Below are positions 42,857-51,325 of a stretch of 64,000 nt of DNA, piece by piece (position 1 is the first letter of the stretch; each line of letters opens with the position of its first letter). The translations under genes and the position numbers were made by a program. Source of the DNA: Flavobacterium silvaticum (GTDB lineage Bacteria > Bacteroidota > Bacteroidia > Flavobacteriales > Flavobacteriaceae); contig NZ_JAAMPU010000107.1 in the NCBI RefSeq assembly GCF_012911565.1, positions 372,001 to 436,000 of the forward strand, in the 5' to 3' direction. The notes below the pieces were generated by a model. It was not told the origin of the DNA, ran no database searches, and saw only the letters and a list, made by a program, of their open reading frames with translations.

Positions 42857-44254
42857 ATGGAATACCGCATAGAAAAAGACACCATGGGCGAGGTAAAAGT
42901 ACCGTCCGACAAGTATTGGGGCGCACAAACAGAACGCTCACGCAACAATTTCAAGATTGGACCGGAAGCTTCGATGCCTAAGGAAATCGTGGAAGGTTTT
43001 GCCTATCTCAAAAAAGCGGCGGCATACGCAAATCACGATCTTGGTGTATTATCTGCAGAAAAACGCGACGCCATTGGTGCCGTTTGCGACGAAATACTTG
43101 CGGGAAAATTGGCTAGCGAATTCCCGCTTGTCATTTGGCAAACCGGCTCAGGAACGCAATCGAACATGAACGTGAATGAAGTGATCGCCAACCGCGCACA
43201 GGTTTTGGCCGGCTTTAAAATTGGCGAAGGCGAACAAGTAGTCAAAGCCAATGACGATGTCAACAAATCCCAATCGTCGAACGACACCTACCCGACCGGA
43301 ATGCACATTGCCGCTTACAAAGCCGTGGTTGAAACGACATTGCCTGGTGTTGAGAAACTTCGCGACACGCTAAAGGCAAAATCAGACGAATTCATGAACG
43401 TAGTCAAAATTGGCCGTACCCACTTGATGGATGCGACACCGTTGACGCTTGGACAGGAACTTTCAGGTTACGTAGCCCAATTGAACTACGGAATCAAGGC
43501 CGTTAAAAATACGCTGGCCCACCTTTCGGAACTGGCTCTTGGCGGAACAGCCGTCGGTACAGGCCTGAACACACCTGCCGGTTATGATGTAAAAGTGGCT
43601 GAGTATATTGCCAAATTCACAGGCCATCCGTTCGTGACGGCTCCGAATAAATTCGAGGCGCTGGCTTCTCACGATGCGATTGTAGAATCTCACGGCGCAT
43701 TGAAACAACTGGCCGTTTCACTGAACAAGATCGCTAACGATGTGCGCATGCTCGCATCCGGCCCACGCTCAGGAATCGGGGAAATCCTTATTCCGGAGAA
43801 CGAACCCGGGTCTTCCATCATGCCCGGAAAAGTAAACCCGACACAATGTGAAGCGCTGACGATGGTTTGCGCCCAGGTTATGGGTAACGACGTGGCCATT
43901 TCTGTCGGTGGCATGCAAGGTCATTATGAACTCAACGTTTTCAAGCCTTTGATGGCCGCAAACTTCCTGCAATCGGCACGACTTCTTGGTGATGCTTGTC
44001 TGTCTTTCGAAGAACATTGCGCATCTGGCATAGAACCGAATTACAAACGAATCAAAGAACTCGTCGATAACTCACTCATGCTTGTCACGGCTCTCAATAC
44101 CAAAATCGGTTACTACAAAGCCGCCGAAATCGCTCAGACCGCACACAAAAACGGAACGACTTTGAAAGATGAGGCTGTACGTTTGGGTTATGTGACCCCT
44201 GAAGATTTCGATGCGTGGGTGAAACCTGAGGATATGGTTGGCAGCCTCAAATAA
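42857..44254 (+). CDS. fumC: Class II fumarate hydratase
   Basis: 465 aa of the fumarase/aspartase superfamily, interconverting fumarate and malate in the TCA cycle. Signature [11 protein letters not shown] (active-site loop), [19 protein letters not shown] and the [11 protein letters not shown] region are all intact. Length 465 fits FumC. Aspartate ammonia-lyase is similar, but the [10 protein letters not shown] and [15 protein letters not shown] motifs are those of fumarase. Cytoplasmic, monocistronic, with a 155-nt fold-back leader and a terminator. Confidence 0.95.
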   Translation: MEYRIEKDTMGEVKVPSDKYWGAQTERSRNNFKIGPEASMPKEIVEGFAYLKKAAAYANHDLGVLSAEKRDAIGAVCDEILAGKLASEFPLVIWQTGSGTQSNMNVNEVIANRAQVLAGFKIGEGEQVVKANDDVNKSQSSNDTYPTGMHIAAYKAVVETTLPGVEKLRDTLKAKSDEFMNVVKIGRTHLMDATPLTLGQELSGYVAQLNYGIKAVKNTLAHLSELALGGTAVGTGLNTPAGYDVKVAEYIAKFTGHPFVTAPNKFEALASHDAIVESHGALKQLAVSLNKIANDVRMLASGPRSGIGEILIPENEPGSSIMPGKVNPTQCEALTMVCAQVMGNDVAISVGGMQGHYELNVFKPLMAANFLQSARLLGDACLSFEEHCASGIEPNYKRIKELVDNSLMLVTALNTKIGYYKAAEIAQTAHKNGTTLKDEAVRLGYVTPEDFDAWVKPEDMVGSLK

Positions 44255-44305
44255 TTAATAATGAACAATTAATAATTAACAATGAAGGATACTTGTTGAT
44301 TATTG
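44255..44305. repeat. AT-rich fold-back repeat after fumC
   Basis: AATAATTAACAA faces TTGTTGATTATT (11 of 12) around TGAAGGATAC. Contains the ACAATTAATAATTAACAATG word also found at 51204-51223. Confidence 0.65.
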
Positions 44306-44320
44306 AACTTTGAGGAATTG

Positions 44321-44349
44321 GCCTGTCGGGAAACTGACGGGCTTTTTTA
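44321..44349 (+). terminator. fumC terminator
   Basis: GCCTGTC (44321-44327) / GACGGGC (44336-44342) with one G-U pair, followed by TTTTTT. Confidence 0.8.
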
Positions 44350-44384
44350 TTTCGCCTTTTTGAGGCTATAGCTGAAAATAAAAA

Positions 44385-44438
44385 CTGTTACGCTTTTTAG
44401 TGTTACGTAAAATAAGGTAACAGAGAATTGCGTAACAC
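44385..44438. repeat. TGTTAC palindrome, copy 4
   Basis: Arms 44385-44406 and 44417-44438 around GTAAAATAAG. The outer TGTTACG / CGTAACA boxes are intact, inner bases have diverged. Confidence 0.8.
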
Positions 44439-44526
44439 ATAAATGTGTCGTCATAATCTGCAAAAGTTATCTGACGACCCGATTAATTTCCAATCCGTTT
44501 ATCCTAACTTTAGAAAAAAGTCAATC

Positions 44527-45228
44527 ATGAAAAGACCACATACCATCTGCTTGATGGCGACGTCAATAGACGGGAAAATCCTTGGCCACACATGGGGAAA
44601 ATCACCAGCCGCCAAAAAATTGCTCAGCAAGTTCGAGGAAACCCATGAAGCCATCGGCATCAGAGCCTGGATTGTTGGCCGCACTACTATGGAAAAAGAT
44701 TTCACCCATTTCGAGAATCCTATATATGAACAAGGCACCGATACTATCGACAGGACAGATTTTATCGGAAATCACAATGCTGCATCATTCGCGATAGCTT
44801 TGGACGAACATGCCAAACTCGGTTGGAAAAGCGGCACCATACTGGGTGATCACGTGATTACTATCTTAAGTGAAAAAACAGACGACACCTATCTGCGGCA
44901 TTTAAGATCCGTAGGCGTATCCTACATTTTTGCCGGAATCGAATCGATCGATCTCGAAATCGCCTTACAAAAACTCTATTCGAAATTCGGCATTGAAAAA
45001 CTAATGGTAGAAGGAGGCGGGAAACTCAACGGCAGTTTTCTCGATGCCGGACTCATTGATCAAGTCTTTCAGTTGCTGCTTCCGGTAATCGACGGAAAAA
45101 CAGATACAAGTACTTTTTTTGAAATCGACAATGAAAAACGTGAAGACCTCTCGACGTTGCTGAAGCTGGAAAGTTTTGAGAAGATGGAAGACGATGTGTT
45201 GTTACTTAAATATAGTGTGAAGAAATAA
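44527..45228 (+). CDS. RibD C-terminal / dihydrofolate-reductase-like protein
   Basis: 233 aa from ATG 44527. The fold is that of the RibD reductase domain: N-terminal HTICLMATSIDGKILG, the VGRTTMEKDF loop, and C-terminal KLMVEGGGKLNGSFLDAGLIDQVFQLLLPVI, where the GGG motif binds NADPH. Stand-alone members reduce pterin- or flavin-like compounds in riboflavin synthesis or act on unknown substrates. No deaminase domain is present. The longer upstream frame (from 44443) crosses the promoter region and is not used; TAACTTTA (44515-44522) is a weak -7 element. Confidence 0.82.
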   Translation: MKRPHTICLMATSIDGKILGHTWGKSPAAKKLLSKFEETHEAIGIRAWIVGRTTMEKDFTHFENPIYEQGTDTIDRTDFIGNHNAASFAIALDEHAKLGWKSGTILGDHVITILSEKTDDTYLRHLRSVGVSYIFAGIESIDLEIALQKLYSKFGIEKLMVEGGGKLNGSFLDAGLIDQVFQLLLPVIDGKTDTSTFFEIDNEKREDLSTLLKLESFEKMEDDVLLLKYSVKK

Positions 45229-45333
45229 TGTCCTTTGATTTTGATGCGTTTCCTATGAAACAGCAGGAAATTCGTAGTCAGAGATGGGAAACCCGGAAGT
45301 CCAGTTGTAGAATTTTGTCGTATCAGCCATAGA

Positions 45334-46416
45334 TCAGAACCATTTTTTTCTTCGGAAATACGTCGTCATGCCAATCACGCAAATAATCATGATTCCCCAA
45401 ATTACATAATATCCGTTTTGCGTCTTGAGTTCGGGCATATTGTCGAAATTCATTCCGTACACACCGACGATAAAGGTCAATGGCATAAAAATGACCGAGA
45501 AAATCGTCAGTGTCTTCATGATCGCATTCATACGCTGGCTCTGTGAAGCATAATATAAATTGGATGCCGTTTCGACCGAATTCAAATCGTTGTCTATCTG
45601 ATCCAGGATTTCGAGTGCCTTTTGATGCAGCCGGCCGAAAAACACCAGGCTTGTGTCTTCAAAACCTTTGAAATCTGAATCTTTGTCCATATTCTTAAGG
45701 TTGTACAATGCATCGCGCAATGGGATGACCGATCTTTTCAAAAAGTTGAGACATTCCCGAACTTTTTCTATTTTTTCAAGCAAGATGCGGCCTTGTTCCG
45801 ATTTGGAATCGATGAGCAGCTTTTCAATATCATCTTCGAACTGTTCCAGCGTGATAAAGAAATTTTCCATGACGGCATCGAGCATCAGGTATAATAAATA
45901 GCCATTTTTCTTGCGTCTTACCACACCCGCGCCGGTTCGGATGCGTTCACGGATATGCGAAAAGAAATCGCTTTTTCGCTCCTGGAACGATATGAGCAGG
46001 TTGCCTTTGAGCAAAAACGAAATCTGTTCCACCCGGATCACATCGGTTTCTTCTTCTGCCAGGACAGATTTTATGCTGAAAAAAAGCACTTCATCCAATT
46101 CCTCCATTCGCGAACGTTTGGCCACATTCACCACATCGCCCGTAATGGCCGGTTCTATTTCGAGCATCGTGCCGAGTTCGCGGATCAAATCTGTCTGGTG
46201 AAGCCCGTGTACGTTGAGCCATTTGACATCGTGATGTTGGTTCGGATCTGAAATTTCTTTCTGGACACGCTGCAGGTTTACGTCTTTGTATTCTTCGTAC
46301 CCTTCTTCGTTGTAGATGAAAAGCTGCATGGCAACCGGCTCGTCCTTGTACATACCGGTGTATTCAAAGAAATTCGGCTGGACTTTGCGTACTTGTTTAT
46401 ATTTGATGCGTCTCAC
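45334..46416 (-). CDS. corA: Magnesium/cobalt transporter CorA
   Basis: 360-aa 2-TM GxN transporter. A cytoplasmic alpha/beta domain with a long helical stalk is followed by two membrane helices; the signature GMN (321-323, in VGVYGMNFDN) lies in the loop after the first helix, and the C-terminus has the basic cluster RRKKWF. It forms a pentameric inner-membrane Mg2+ channel. The start codon appears to be GTG at 46416; no ATG fits the conserved N-terminus better. Confidence 0.93.
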   Translation of the reverse strand: MRRIKYKQVRKVQPNFFEYTGMYKDEPVAMQLFIYNEEGYEEYKDVNLQRVQKEISDPNQHHDVKWLNVHGLHQTDLIRELGTMLEIEPAITGDVVNVAKRSRMEELDEVLFFSIKSVLAEEETDVIRVEQISFLLKGNLLISFQERKSDFFSHIRERIRTGAGVVRRKKNGYLLYLMLDAVMENFFITLEQFEDDIEKLLIDSKSEQGRILLEKIEKVRECLNFLKRSVIPLRDALYNLKNMDKDSDFKGFEDTSLVFFGRLHQKALEILDQIDNDLNSVETASNLYYASQSQRMNAIMKTLTIFSVIFMPLTFIVGVYGMNFDNMPELKTQNGYYVIWGIMIICVIGMTTYFRRKKWF

Positions 46417-46494
46417 GCTGGTATTAATTTGATTTAAAGATAGCGTATTTTCGATTTTTACGGCCTAATTTTACCCAATGAATCTCCCCTTTTT

Positions 46495-47733
46495 ATGTCA
46501 GTACTGATTACCAACATCAAGCAATTATTACAGGTCCGGCCAGATAATCCGAAAATTCTCGATGCTGCAGCCATGCGCGAACTTCCGATACTCGAAAATG
46601 CCTGGCTTTTGATTGAAGATGATGTGATTGCCGGTTTTGGTACGATGGAAAGCTGTCCCGATTCATCTGGCAGGCAAGTCATCGATGCAAGCGGAAAGAT
46701 TGTCCTTCCGTCCTGGTGCGACAGCCATACGCATTTGGTCTACGCCGGAAACCGCGTCCAGGAATTCTCGGACAGGATTCACGGAATGACCTACGAAGAA
46801 ATTGCGAACCGCGGCGGCGGAATACTCAATTCGGCCAAACGACTCAACGATACTTCTGAAAATCAATTATATGAAGAATCGAAAATCCGGCTGGAAGAAG
46901 TCATCCGTCAGGGAACCGGAGCAATAGAAATCAAATCGGGCTATGGGCTAACGGTCGATGGCGAACTCAAAATGCTTCGCGTGATCAAACGGCTCAGGGA
47001 GAATTATGGTATCGCGATCAAGGCGACTTTCCTTGGCGCGCATGCTTTTCCGACTGAATTCAAAACCGACCATGAAGGTTACATAAACCGTATCATAAAC
47101 GAAATGCTGCCGTCCATCGCAGCAGAAAACCTTGCGGATTATATCGATGCATTCTGTGAAACCGGTTATTTCAGTGTATCTGAAACCGAAAAAATCATCG
47201 AAGCCGGAATGAGGTTTGGACTCAGGGCGAAAATCCACGTGAATCAGTTTACGGCAATCGACGGAATCGAAATGGCTGTAAAACAAAACGCTTTGTCGGT
47301 CGATCATCTTGAAATTCTCGAACCGAAAGATACCGAAGCACTCAAAAAATCCGAAACCATAGCCGTAGCCTTGCCGTTGTGTTCGCTTTTCATCAGTATT
47401 CCGTATACGCCTGCACGTGAACTGCTCGATGCCGGTTTACCGCTGGCCATTGCTACCGACTATAATCCGGGAACGGCTCCGTCCGGAAACATGAACCTGG
47501 CCGTGGCTTTGGGTTGCATCAAAATGAAACTGACGCCGGAAGAAGCGATCAATGCGGCGACACTCAATGGGGCTTATGCGATGGAATTATCTGAAACCCA
47601 CGGAAGCATCGGCATCGGCAAAAAAGCGAATCTTATCCTCACACGGCCTTTGAGTGATTATGCAGAGATTCCGTATTCGTTTGGGAGTAATTTGATTGAA
47701 TCGGTTATCCTTTCGGGAAAAGTAATCCAATAA
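46495..47733 (+). CDS. hutI: Imidazolonepropionase
   Basis: 412-aa amidohydrolase-superfamily enzyme; third step of histidine degradation, hydrolysing imidazolonepropionate to N-formimidoyl-glutamate. Metal-binding His78-x-His80 (CDSHTHLVYAG), GTGAIEIKSGYGL, FLGAHAFP and the ATDYNPGTAPSGNM strand with the final Asp are present. A weak -7 element (TAATTTTA, 46466-46473) precedes it. The formimidoylglutamase-like gene lies 1 kb downstream on the same strand but with an unrelated gene in between on the opposite strand. Confidence 0.95.
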   Translation: MSVLITNIKQLLQVRPDNPKILDAAAMRELPILENAWLLIEDDVIAGFGTMESCPDSSGRQVIDASGKIVLPSWCDSHTHLVYAGNRVQEFSDRIHGMTYEEIANRGGGILNSAKRLNDTSENQLYEESKIRLEEVIRQGTGAIEIKSGYGLTVDGELKMLRVIKRLRENYGIAIKATFLGAHAFPTEFKTDHEGYINRIINEMLPSIAAENLADYIDAFCETGYFSVSETEKIIEAGMRFGLRAKIHVNQFTAIDGIEMAVKQNALSVDHLEILEPKDTEALKKSETIAVALPLCSLFISIPYTPARELLDAGLPLAIATDYNPGTAPSGNMNLAVALGCIKMKLTPEEAINAATLNGAYAMELSETHGSIGIGKKANLILTRPLSDYAEIPYSFGSNLIESVILSGKVIQ

Positions 47734-47737
47734 AAAC

Positions 47738-47765
47738 AAAAAAGCCCGGCTAAACCAGGCTTTCT
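47738..47765. terminator. Bidirectional terminator between hutI and the coiled-coil gene
   Basis: AAAGCC-c-GG (47741-47749) / CC-a-GGCTTT (47755-47763) with one mismatch, A-run before and T-rich after. Confidence 0.8.
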
Positions 47766-47782
47766 TATTCAGTACTATTTTC

Positions 47783-48658
47783 TTATTTCAGTGTAAATGA
47801 TGTTTTGGAAACCAATTCGTTCTTATCGAAGATATTTACGAAGTATGCTCCTTTTTCAAAGTCTTTGCCCGCAAGTAATTCGCAAACATCGACGGCTTTG
47901 TTTTCATAATTCGTAGTCGTCGTGAACGAATAGGTCAGTGTCTGGTCTCCGAAATTTACGGTTTGCTTATCGCCAAGTACGTTGTTCTTTGGATCGATTA
48001 CCTGTACATAATAGGTTTTTTCCCCAGATTTTGCAATCTTGTTTTCGGCAACCGTAAAACAAACTTTCAGTTTATCGACACGACGGGCGCGTTCTGTTTC
48101 TACCAATTTACCTGAACTTCTTTCCTTGACGGCTTGTGTACGCAGGTTCATTACGGTAAGCTGTGATCCTTTTTCAACCGTCTTGGCCAGGTTTTCGTTC
48201 TGGATAACCAAGGTGTCGTTGAATTTCTTTTGTTCACCCAATGCTTTCACCGTACTGTCACGCTCGACTACAAGACCTGCATTCTCTTTTTTGAGCGTTT
48301 CGACCTCAACCATGAGATTCTTCATTTTGCCTTCAAGTTCGCGATATTGCGCGCGGTATTTTGAAAGTGCGGCAACATCTCCTTTGGATTTCTCCAGCTC
48401 TGCCATAAGCTTAACTACTTTTTCACGCTCGGCGATAAGTTCGTCAGACATGGATGTGTTTTCGGCAATGGCCTGATCGTAAGTAGCTTTAAGCGCCTCG
48501 AGATCTTTCATTACAGATTCTTTTTCTGTAACCAAAGTAGTTTGGGTTGTTTTGGCATCGCTGCTCATTTTCCACATGTATGCCAGGCTACCGGCTAATA
48601 AAATGGCAAGAATTACAATGATTGCCTTTAATTTGGAATTGTTGTTTTGACCTTCCAT
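47783..48658 (-). CDS. Membrane-anchored coiled-coil protein
   Basis: 291 aa. One transmembrane helix (about 11-28, KAIIVILAILLAGSLAYMW) is followed by a long coiled coil of Glu/Lys/Leu heptads (35-165) and a C-terminal beta-rich domain (190-291) with VQVIDPKNNVLGDKQTVNFG. No signal cleavage site, so the coiled coil probably extends into the periplasm. No family known to me beyond a conserved flavobacterial protein. Strong own promoter and terminator. Confidence 0.8.
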   Translation of the reverse strand: MEGQNNNSKLKAIIVILAILLAGSLAYMWKMSSDAKTTQTTLVTEKESVMKDLEALKATYDQAIAENTSMSDELIAEREKVVKLMAELEKSKGDVAALSKYRAQYRELEGKMKNLMVEVETLKKENAGLVVERDSTVKALGEQKKFNDTLVIQNENLAKTVEKGSQLTVMNLRTQAVKERSSGKLVETERARRVDKLKVCFTVAENKIAKSGEKTYYVQVIDPKNNVLGDKQTVNFGDQTLTYSFTTTTNYENKAVDVCELLAGKDFEKGAYFVNIFDKNELVSKTSFTLK

Positions 48659-48683
48659 AGCTTTCTATTAGATGTTATTTTAA

Positions 48684-48713
48684 CAAATTTATATTATTAA
48701 AGATAGTCACCAA
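48684..48713 (-). promoter_or_regulatory. Promoter of the coiled-coil membrane protein gene
   Basis: On the minus strand TTG (48713-48711), 19 nt, TAAATTTG (48691-48684), 25 nt before the ATG. Confidence 0.7.
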
Positions 48714-48743
48714 CTATGTTAACGAAAGTTTAAAGGAATATAT

Positions 48744-48751
48744 TATTTTTG
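48744..48751 (+). promoter_or_regulatory. -7 element (TATTTTTG) before hutG
   Basis: Exact TAnnTTTG; its TTG is the apparent start of the longest ORF. The real ATG is 15 nt downstream at 48767. Confidence 0.55.
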
Positions 48752-48766
48752 GCCAAATGCTTTTCA

Positions 48767-49807
48767 ATGGAAAAATTAGTGCTTCTGCGGCAGGCCGATA
48801 TTGCCAAATTGACACGCCACCGCAGTGGTGAAGTACGCTTTGGCGAAAAGATGCAATTGGTTCCGAAAGGCGCCGATTGTGTCGATTTTATTTCGCAAAG
48901 CGATGCGCCATATGTGTTGTTCGGAATTCCCGAAGACATAGGCATACGGGCGAATTTCGGTCGTTCCGGAGCTGCTTCGGCATGGCAGACCGCATTGGAA
49001 AGCATCTGCAATTTGCAACACAACAAATTCTGCAAAGGAAACCTGATACTGGCGCTAGGTCATTTGGATGTCAAAGCTGAAATGGAAGAAGCTGCCGGCC
49101 TCGATTTACTCCATTCACAGGATCGGGTCAAACTGGGAAAAATAGTACAACGCATCGATCGTGAAGTTTCCCATTTGGTATTTACGATCCAGAAAGCGGG
49201 GAAGATTCCTGTTATCATTGGTGGCGGACAGAACAATGCCTACGGGAACATAAAAGGTTCTGCCCTTGCCTACGGAAAACCGGTCAATGTGGTCAATTTC
49301 GATTCACAATCGGATTTTCGCATACCTGAATTCCGTCACAACGGAAATGGGTTCAGATACGCCTTTGACGAAGGTTTCCTCAAAAAGTACTACATCTTTG
49401 GCCTTCACGAAAATTACGTCTCAAAACAGGTATTGCAAACACTGCGTAAAATAGAAGACCGTATCCGTTTCACGACTTATGATGAAATCGCCGTTCGCCA
49501 GGAAAAGCGTTTTGACGAACAGATGCAATTTGCGCTCGCCTTTATCTGCAATGACAATTTTGGGCTTGAAATAGATTTGGACGCAATTCCGGATGTAGCC
49601 AGCAGCTCGATGACGCTGAGTGGATTTTCGGTTTTGGAACTACGCCGGTTCGTTAGTTTTTTCGGCCGGCATCCACGCGCATCGTATTTACATATTTGTG
49701 AAGGGGCGCCGGAATTGGATGATGTCAATAAGAAGCACCTTATCGGTAAGCTTATCGGATATCTGGTGACGGATTTCATTAAGTCGAGACAACCGGCGGA
49801 AGAATAA
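48767..49807 (+). CDS. Formimidoylglutamase-like arginase-family protein
   Basis: 346 aa from ATG 48767. Arginase/agmatinase/formiminoglutamase fold: GIPEDIGIRANFGRSGAA, IPVIIGGGQNNAYGN, VNFDSQSDFR and GLEIDLDAIPD. As neighbour of hutI it would hydrolyse N-formimidoyl-glutamate to glutamate and formamide. Odd: the two His that normally bind the di-manganese centre (GGGH and D-x-H-x-D) are both Gln here (Gln155, Gln181; codons CAG and CAA), while Asp179, Asp183 and the IDLD acidic residues remain. It could be an altered metal site or an inactive relative. Confidence 0.75.
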   Translation: MEKLVLLRQADIAKLTRHRSGEVRFGEKMQLVPKGADCVDFISQSDAPYVLFGIPEDIGIRANFGRSGAASAWQTALESICNLQHNKFCKGNLILALGHLDVKAEMEEAAGLDLLHSQDRVKLGKIVQRIDREVSHLVFTIQKAGKIPVIIGGGQNNAYGNIKGSALAYGKPVNVVNFDSQSDFRIPEFRHNGNGFRYAFDEGFLKKYYIFGLHENYVSKQVLQTLRKIEDRIRFTTYDEIAVRQEKRFDEQMQFALAFICNDNFGLEIDLDAIPDVASSSMTLSGFSVLELRRFVSFFGRHPRASYLHICEGAPELDDVNKKHLIGKLIGYLVTDFIKSRQPAEE

Positions 49808-49875
49808 ACTTATTGTTATTGGCATTATTTATTTTTACAGAATGGGTCAATTCACCGTTAACCCACCTTTTCACC

Positions 49876-49883
49876 TATCTTTG
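49876..49883 (+). promoter_or_regulatory. -7 element (TATCTTTG) before the DEAD-box helicase
   Basis: Exact TAnnTTTG, 35 nt before the ATG. No TTG at standard spacing (TTC at the expected place). Confidence 0.5.
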
Positions 49884-49918
49884 CACCGCCTCCGAATCAT
49901 AGCGCAGGCGATCCAAAC

Positions 49919-51190
49919 ATGAAATTCGAAGATCTCAATCTTTCCAAATCCATACTTACAGCCGTTTCCGAAGAAGGTTACACCACCCCGACCCCAATCC
50001 AGCAACAAGCGATTCCCGTAGTACTCGAAGGACGCGATATTGTGGGTTGTGCCCAGACTGGAACCGGAAAAACGGCCGCTTTTGCCATCCCGATCATCCA
50101 TAACCTGCATCGTCTTGGGAATTCAAATTCGCGTCATAAAGTGATCCGTGCCCTTATTGTGACACCGACACGCGAACTCGCCATACAGATTGGTGAGTCG
50201 TTCGATACGTACGGAAAATATACCAATCTGCGTCAACTGACCATTTTTGGCGGCGTGTCACAGGTCCCACAGGTTGACCAGTTAAAACGTGGTGTTGACA
50301 TATTGATAGCGACTCCCGGACGTTTGCTCGATTTGCACAAGCAGGGCTTTGTCGACCTAAACCATCTGCATGTACTGGTTCTGGATGAAGCCGACCAGAT
50401 GCTTGACATGGGCTTTATAAACGATGTCAAGAAAATCGTCAAACTGACTCCGGACAACCGTCAGACGTTATTATTCTCTGCAACCATGCCGATGCAGATA
50501 CGCGAGTTGGCCGAAATGTTCCTTACCGATCCCGCCAGTGTGCAGGTCGCTCCTGTCTCATCTACAGCCGAACGTGTTGAACAACGTATCTATTTTGTCG
50601 ATAAGTCTGAAAAGAGAAACCTATTGTATCATTTGATCCGCAATGAAAAACTGGATCAGCTACTCGTTTTTTCCCGCACCAAACACGGAGCCGATAATGT
50701 AGTGCGTTCACTCCGCAAAAAAGGTGTGGCGGCAGAAGCGATCCACGGAGATAAATCCCAAAACGCAAGACAACGGGTCCTTGAAGCGTTCAAGAATCGC
50801 GAAGTGGGTGTTTTGGTAGCTACGGATATAGCTGCACGTGGAATCGACATTGAACAGCTTCCATTCGTCATAAACTTTGATTTACCGAATATTCCCGAGA
50901 CGTATGTTCACCGAATCGGGCGAACCGGAAGAGCAGGAAAAGAAGGCATTGCCATTTCATTCTGCGGGCCAGATGAAGCGCCGTATTGGAAAGACATCCA
51001 GAAACTCACGAAAGTATCGGCAAAGATCATCGAAGATCATCCGTATCCTTGGAAAGAAGGTTCGGCACAATCAGAAACACAACAAAAACCTTTGAATACA
51101 AAAGGACAGAGAAGTGGAAAAGCAAAATCCGGAAATCCGAATTCAAGAAAATCGGAAGCTTCGAAACAGAATAAGAAACGCTGGTACTGA
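49919..51190 (+). CDS. DEAD-box RNA helicase (RhlE-like)
   Basis: 423 aa with the full set of DEAD-box motifs: Q motif (TPTPIQQQAI), Walker A AQTGTGKT (45-52), PTRELA, DEAD in the LVLDEADQML block (about 156), SATMP, and in the second domain ATDIAARGID and HRIGRTGRAG. The C-terminal 45 residues are a basic, Ser/Lys/Gln-rich tail, likely to bind RNA. It unwinds RNA in ribosome assembly or mRNA decay; RhlE is the closest type by memory. A fold-back repeat follows at the stop. Confidence 0.93.
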   Translation: MKFEDLNLSKSILTAVSEEGYTTPTPIQQQAIPVVLEGRDIVGCAQTGTGKTAAFAIPIIHNLHRLGNSNSRHKVIRALIVTPTRELAIQIGESFDTYGKYTNLRQLTIFGGVSQVPQVDQLKRGVDILIATPGRLLDLHKQGFVDLNHLHVLVLDEADQMLDMGFINDVKKIVKLTPDNRQTLLFSATMPMQIRELAEMFLTDPASVQVAPVSSTAERVEQRIYFVDKSEKRNLLYHLIRNEKLDQLLVFSRTKHGADNVVRSLRKKGVAAEAIHGDKSQNARQRVLEAFKNREVGVLVATDIAARGIDIEQLPFVINFDLPNIPETYVHRIGRTGRAGKEGIAISFCGPDEAPYWKDIQKLTKVSAKIIEDHPYPWKEGSAQSETQQKPLNTKGQRSGKAKSGNPNSRKSEASKQNKKRWY

Positions 51191-51325
51191 CAATTAACGA
51201 TTAACAATTAATAATTAACAATGTCGGCTATGACCGCCTTTCTTTCAGAGCGGACTTAGTTTACACCGGAAACGCTTATTATTCTCGTGAAATAATTAGT
51301 AATCGTTACTTGTTAATTATTAATT
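51190..51325. repeat. AT-rich fold-back repeat between helicase and kinase genes
   Basis: Perfect 16-bp inverted repeat AATTAATAATTAACAA (51206-51221) / TTGTTAATTATTAATT (51310-51325), 88 nt apart, at the convergent ends of two genes. It may end both transcripts. Same family words as at 42243 and 44263. Confidence 0.75.
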
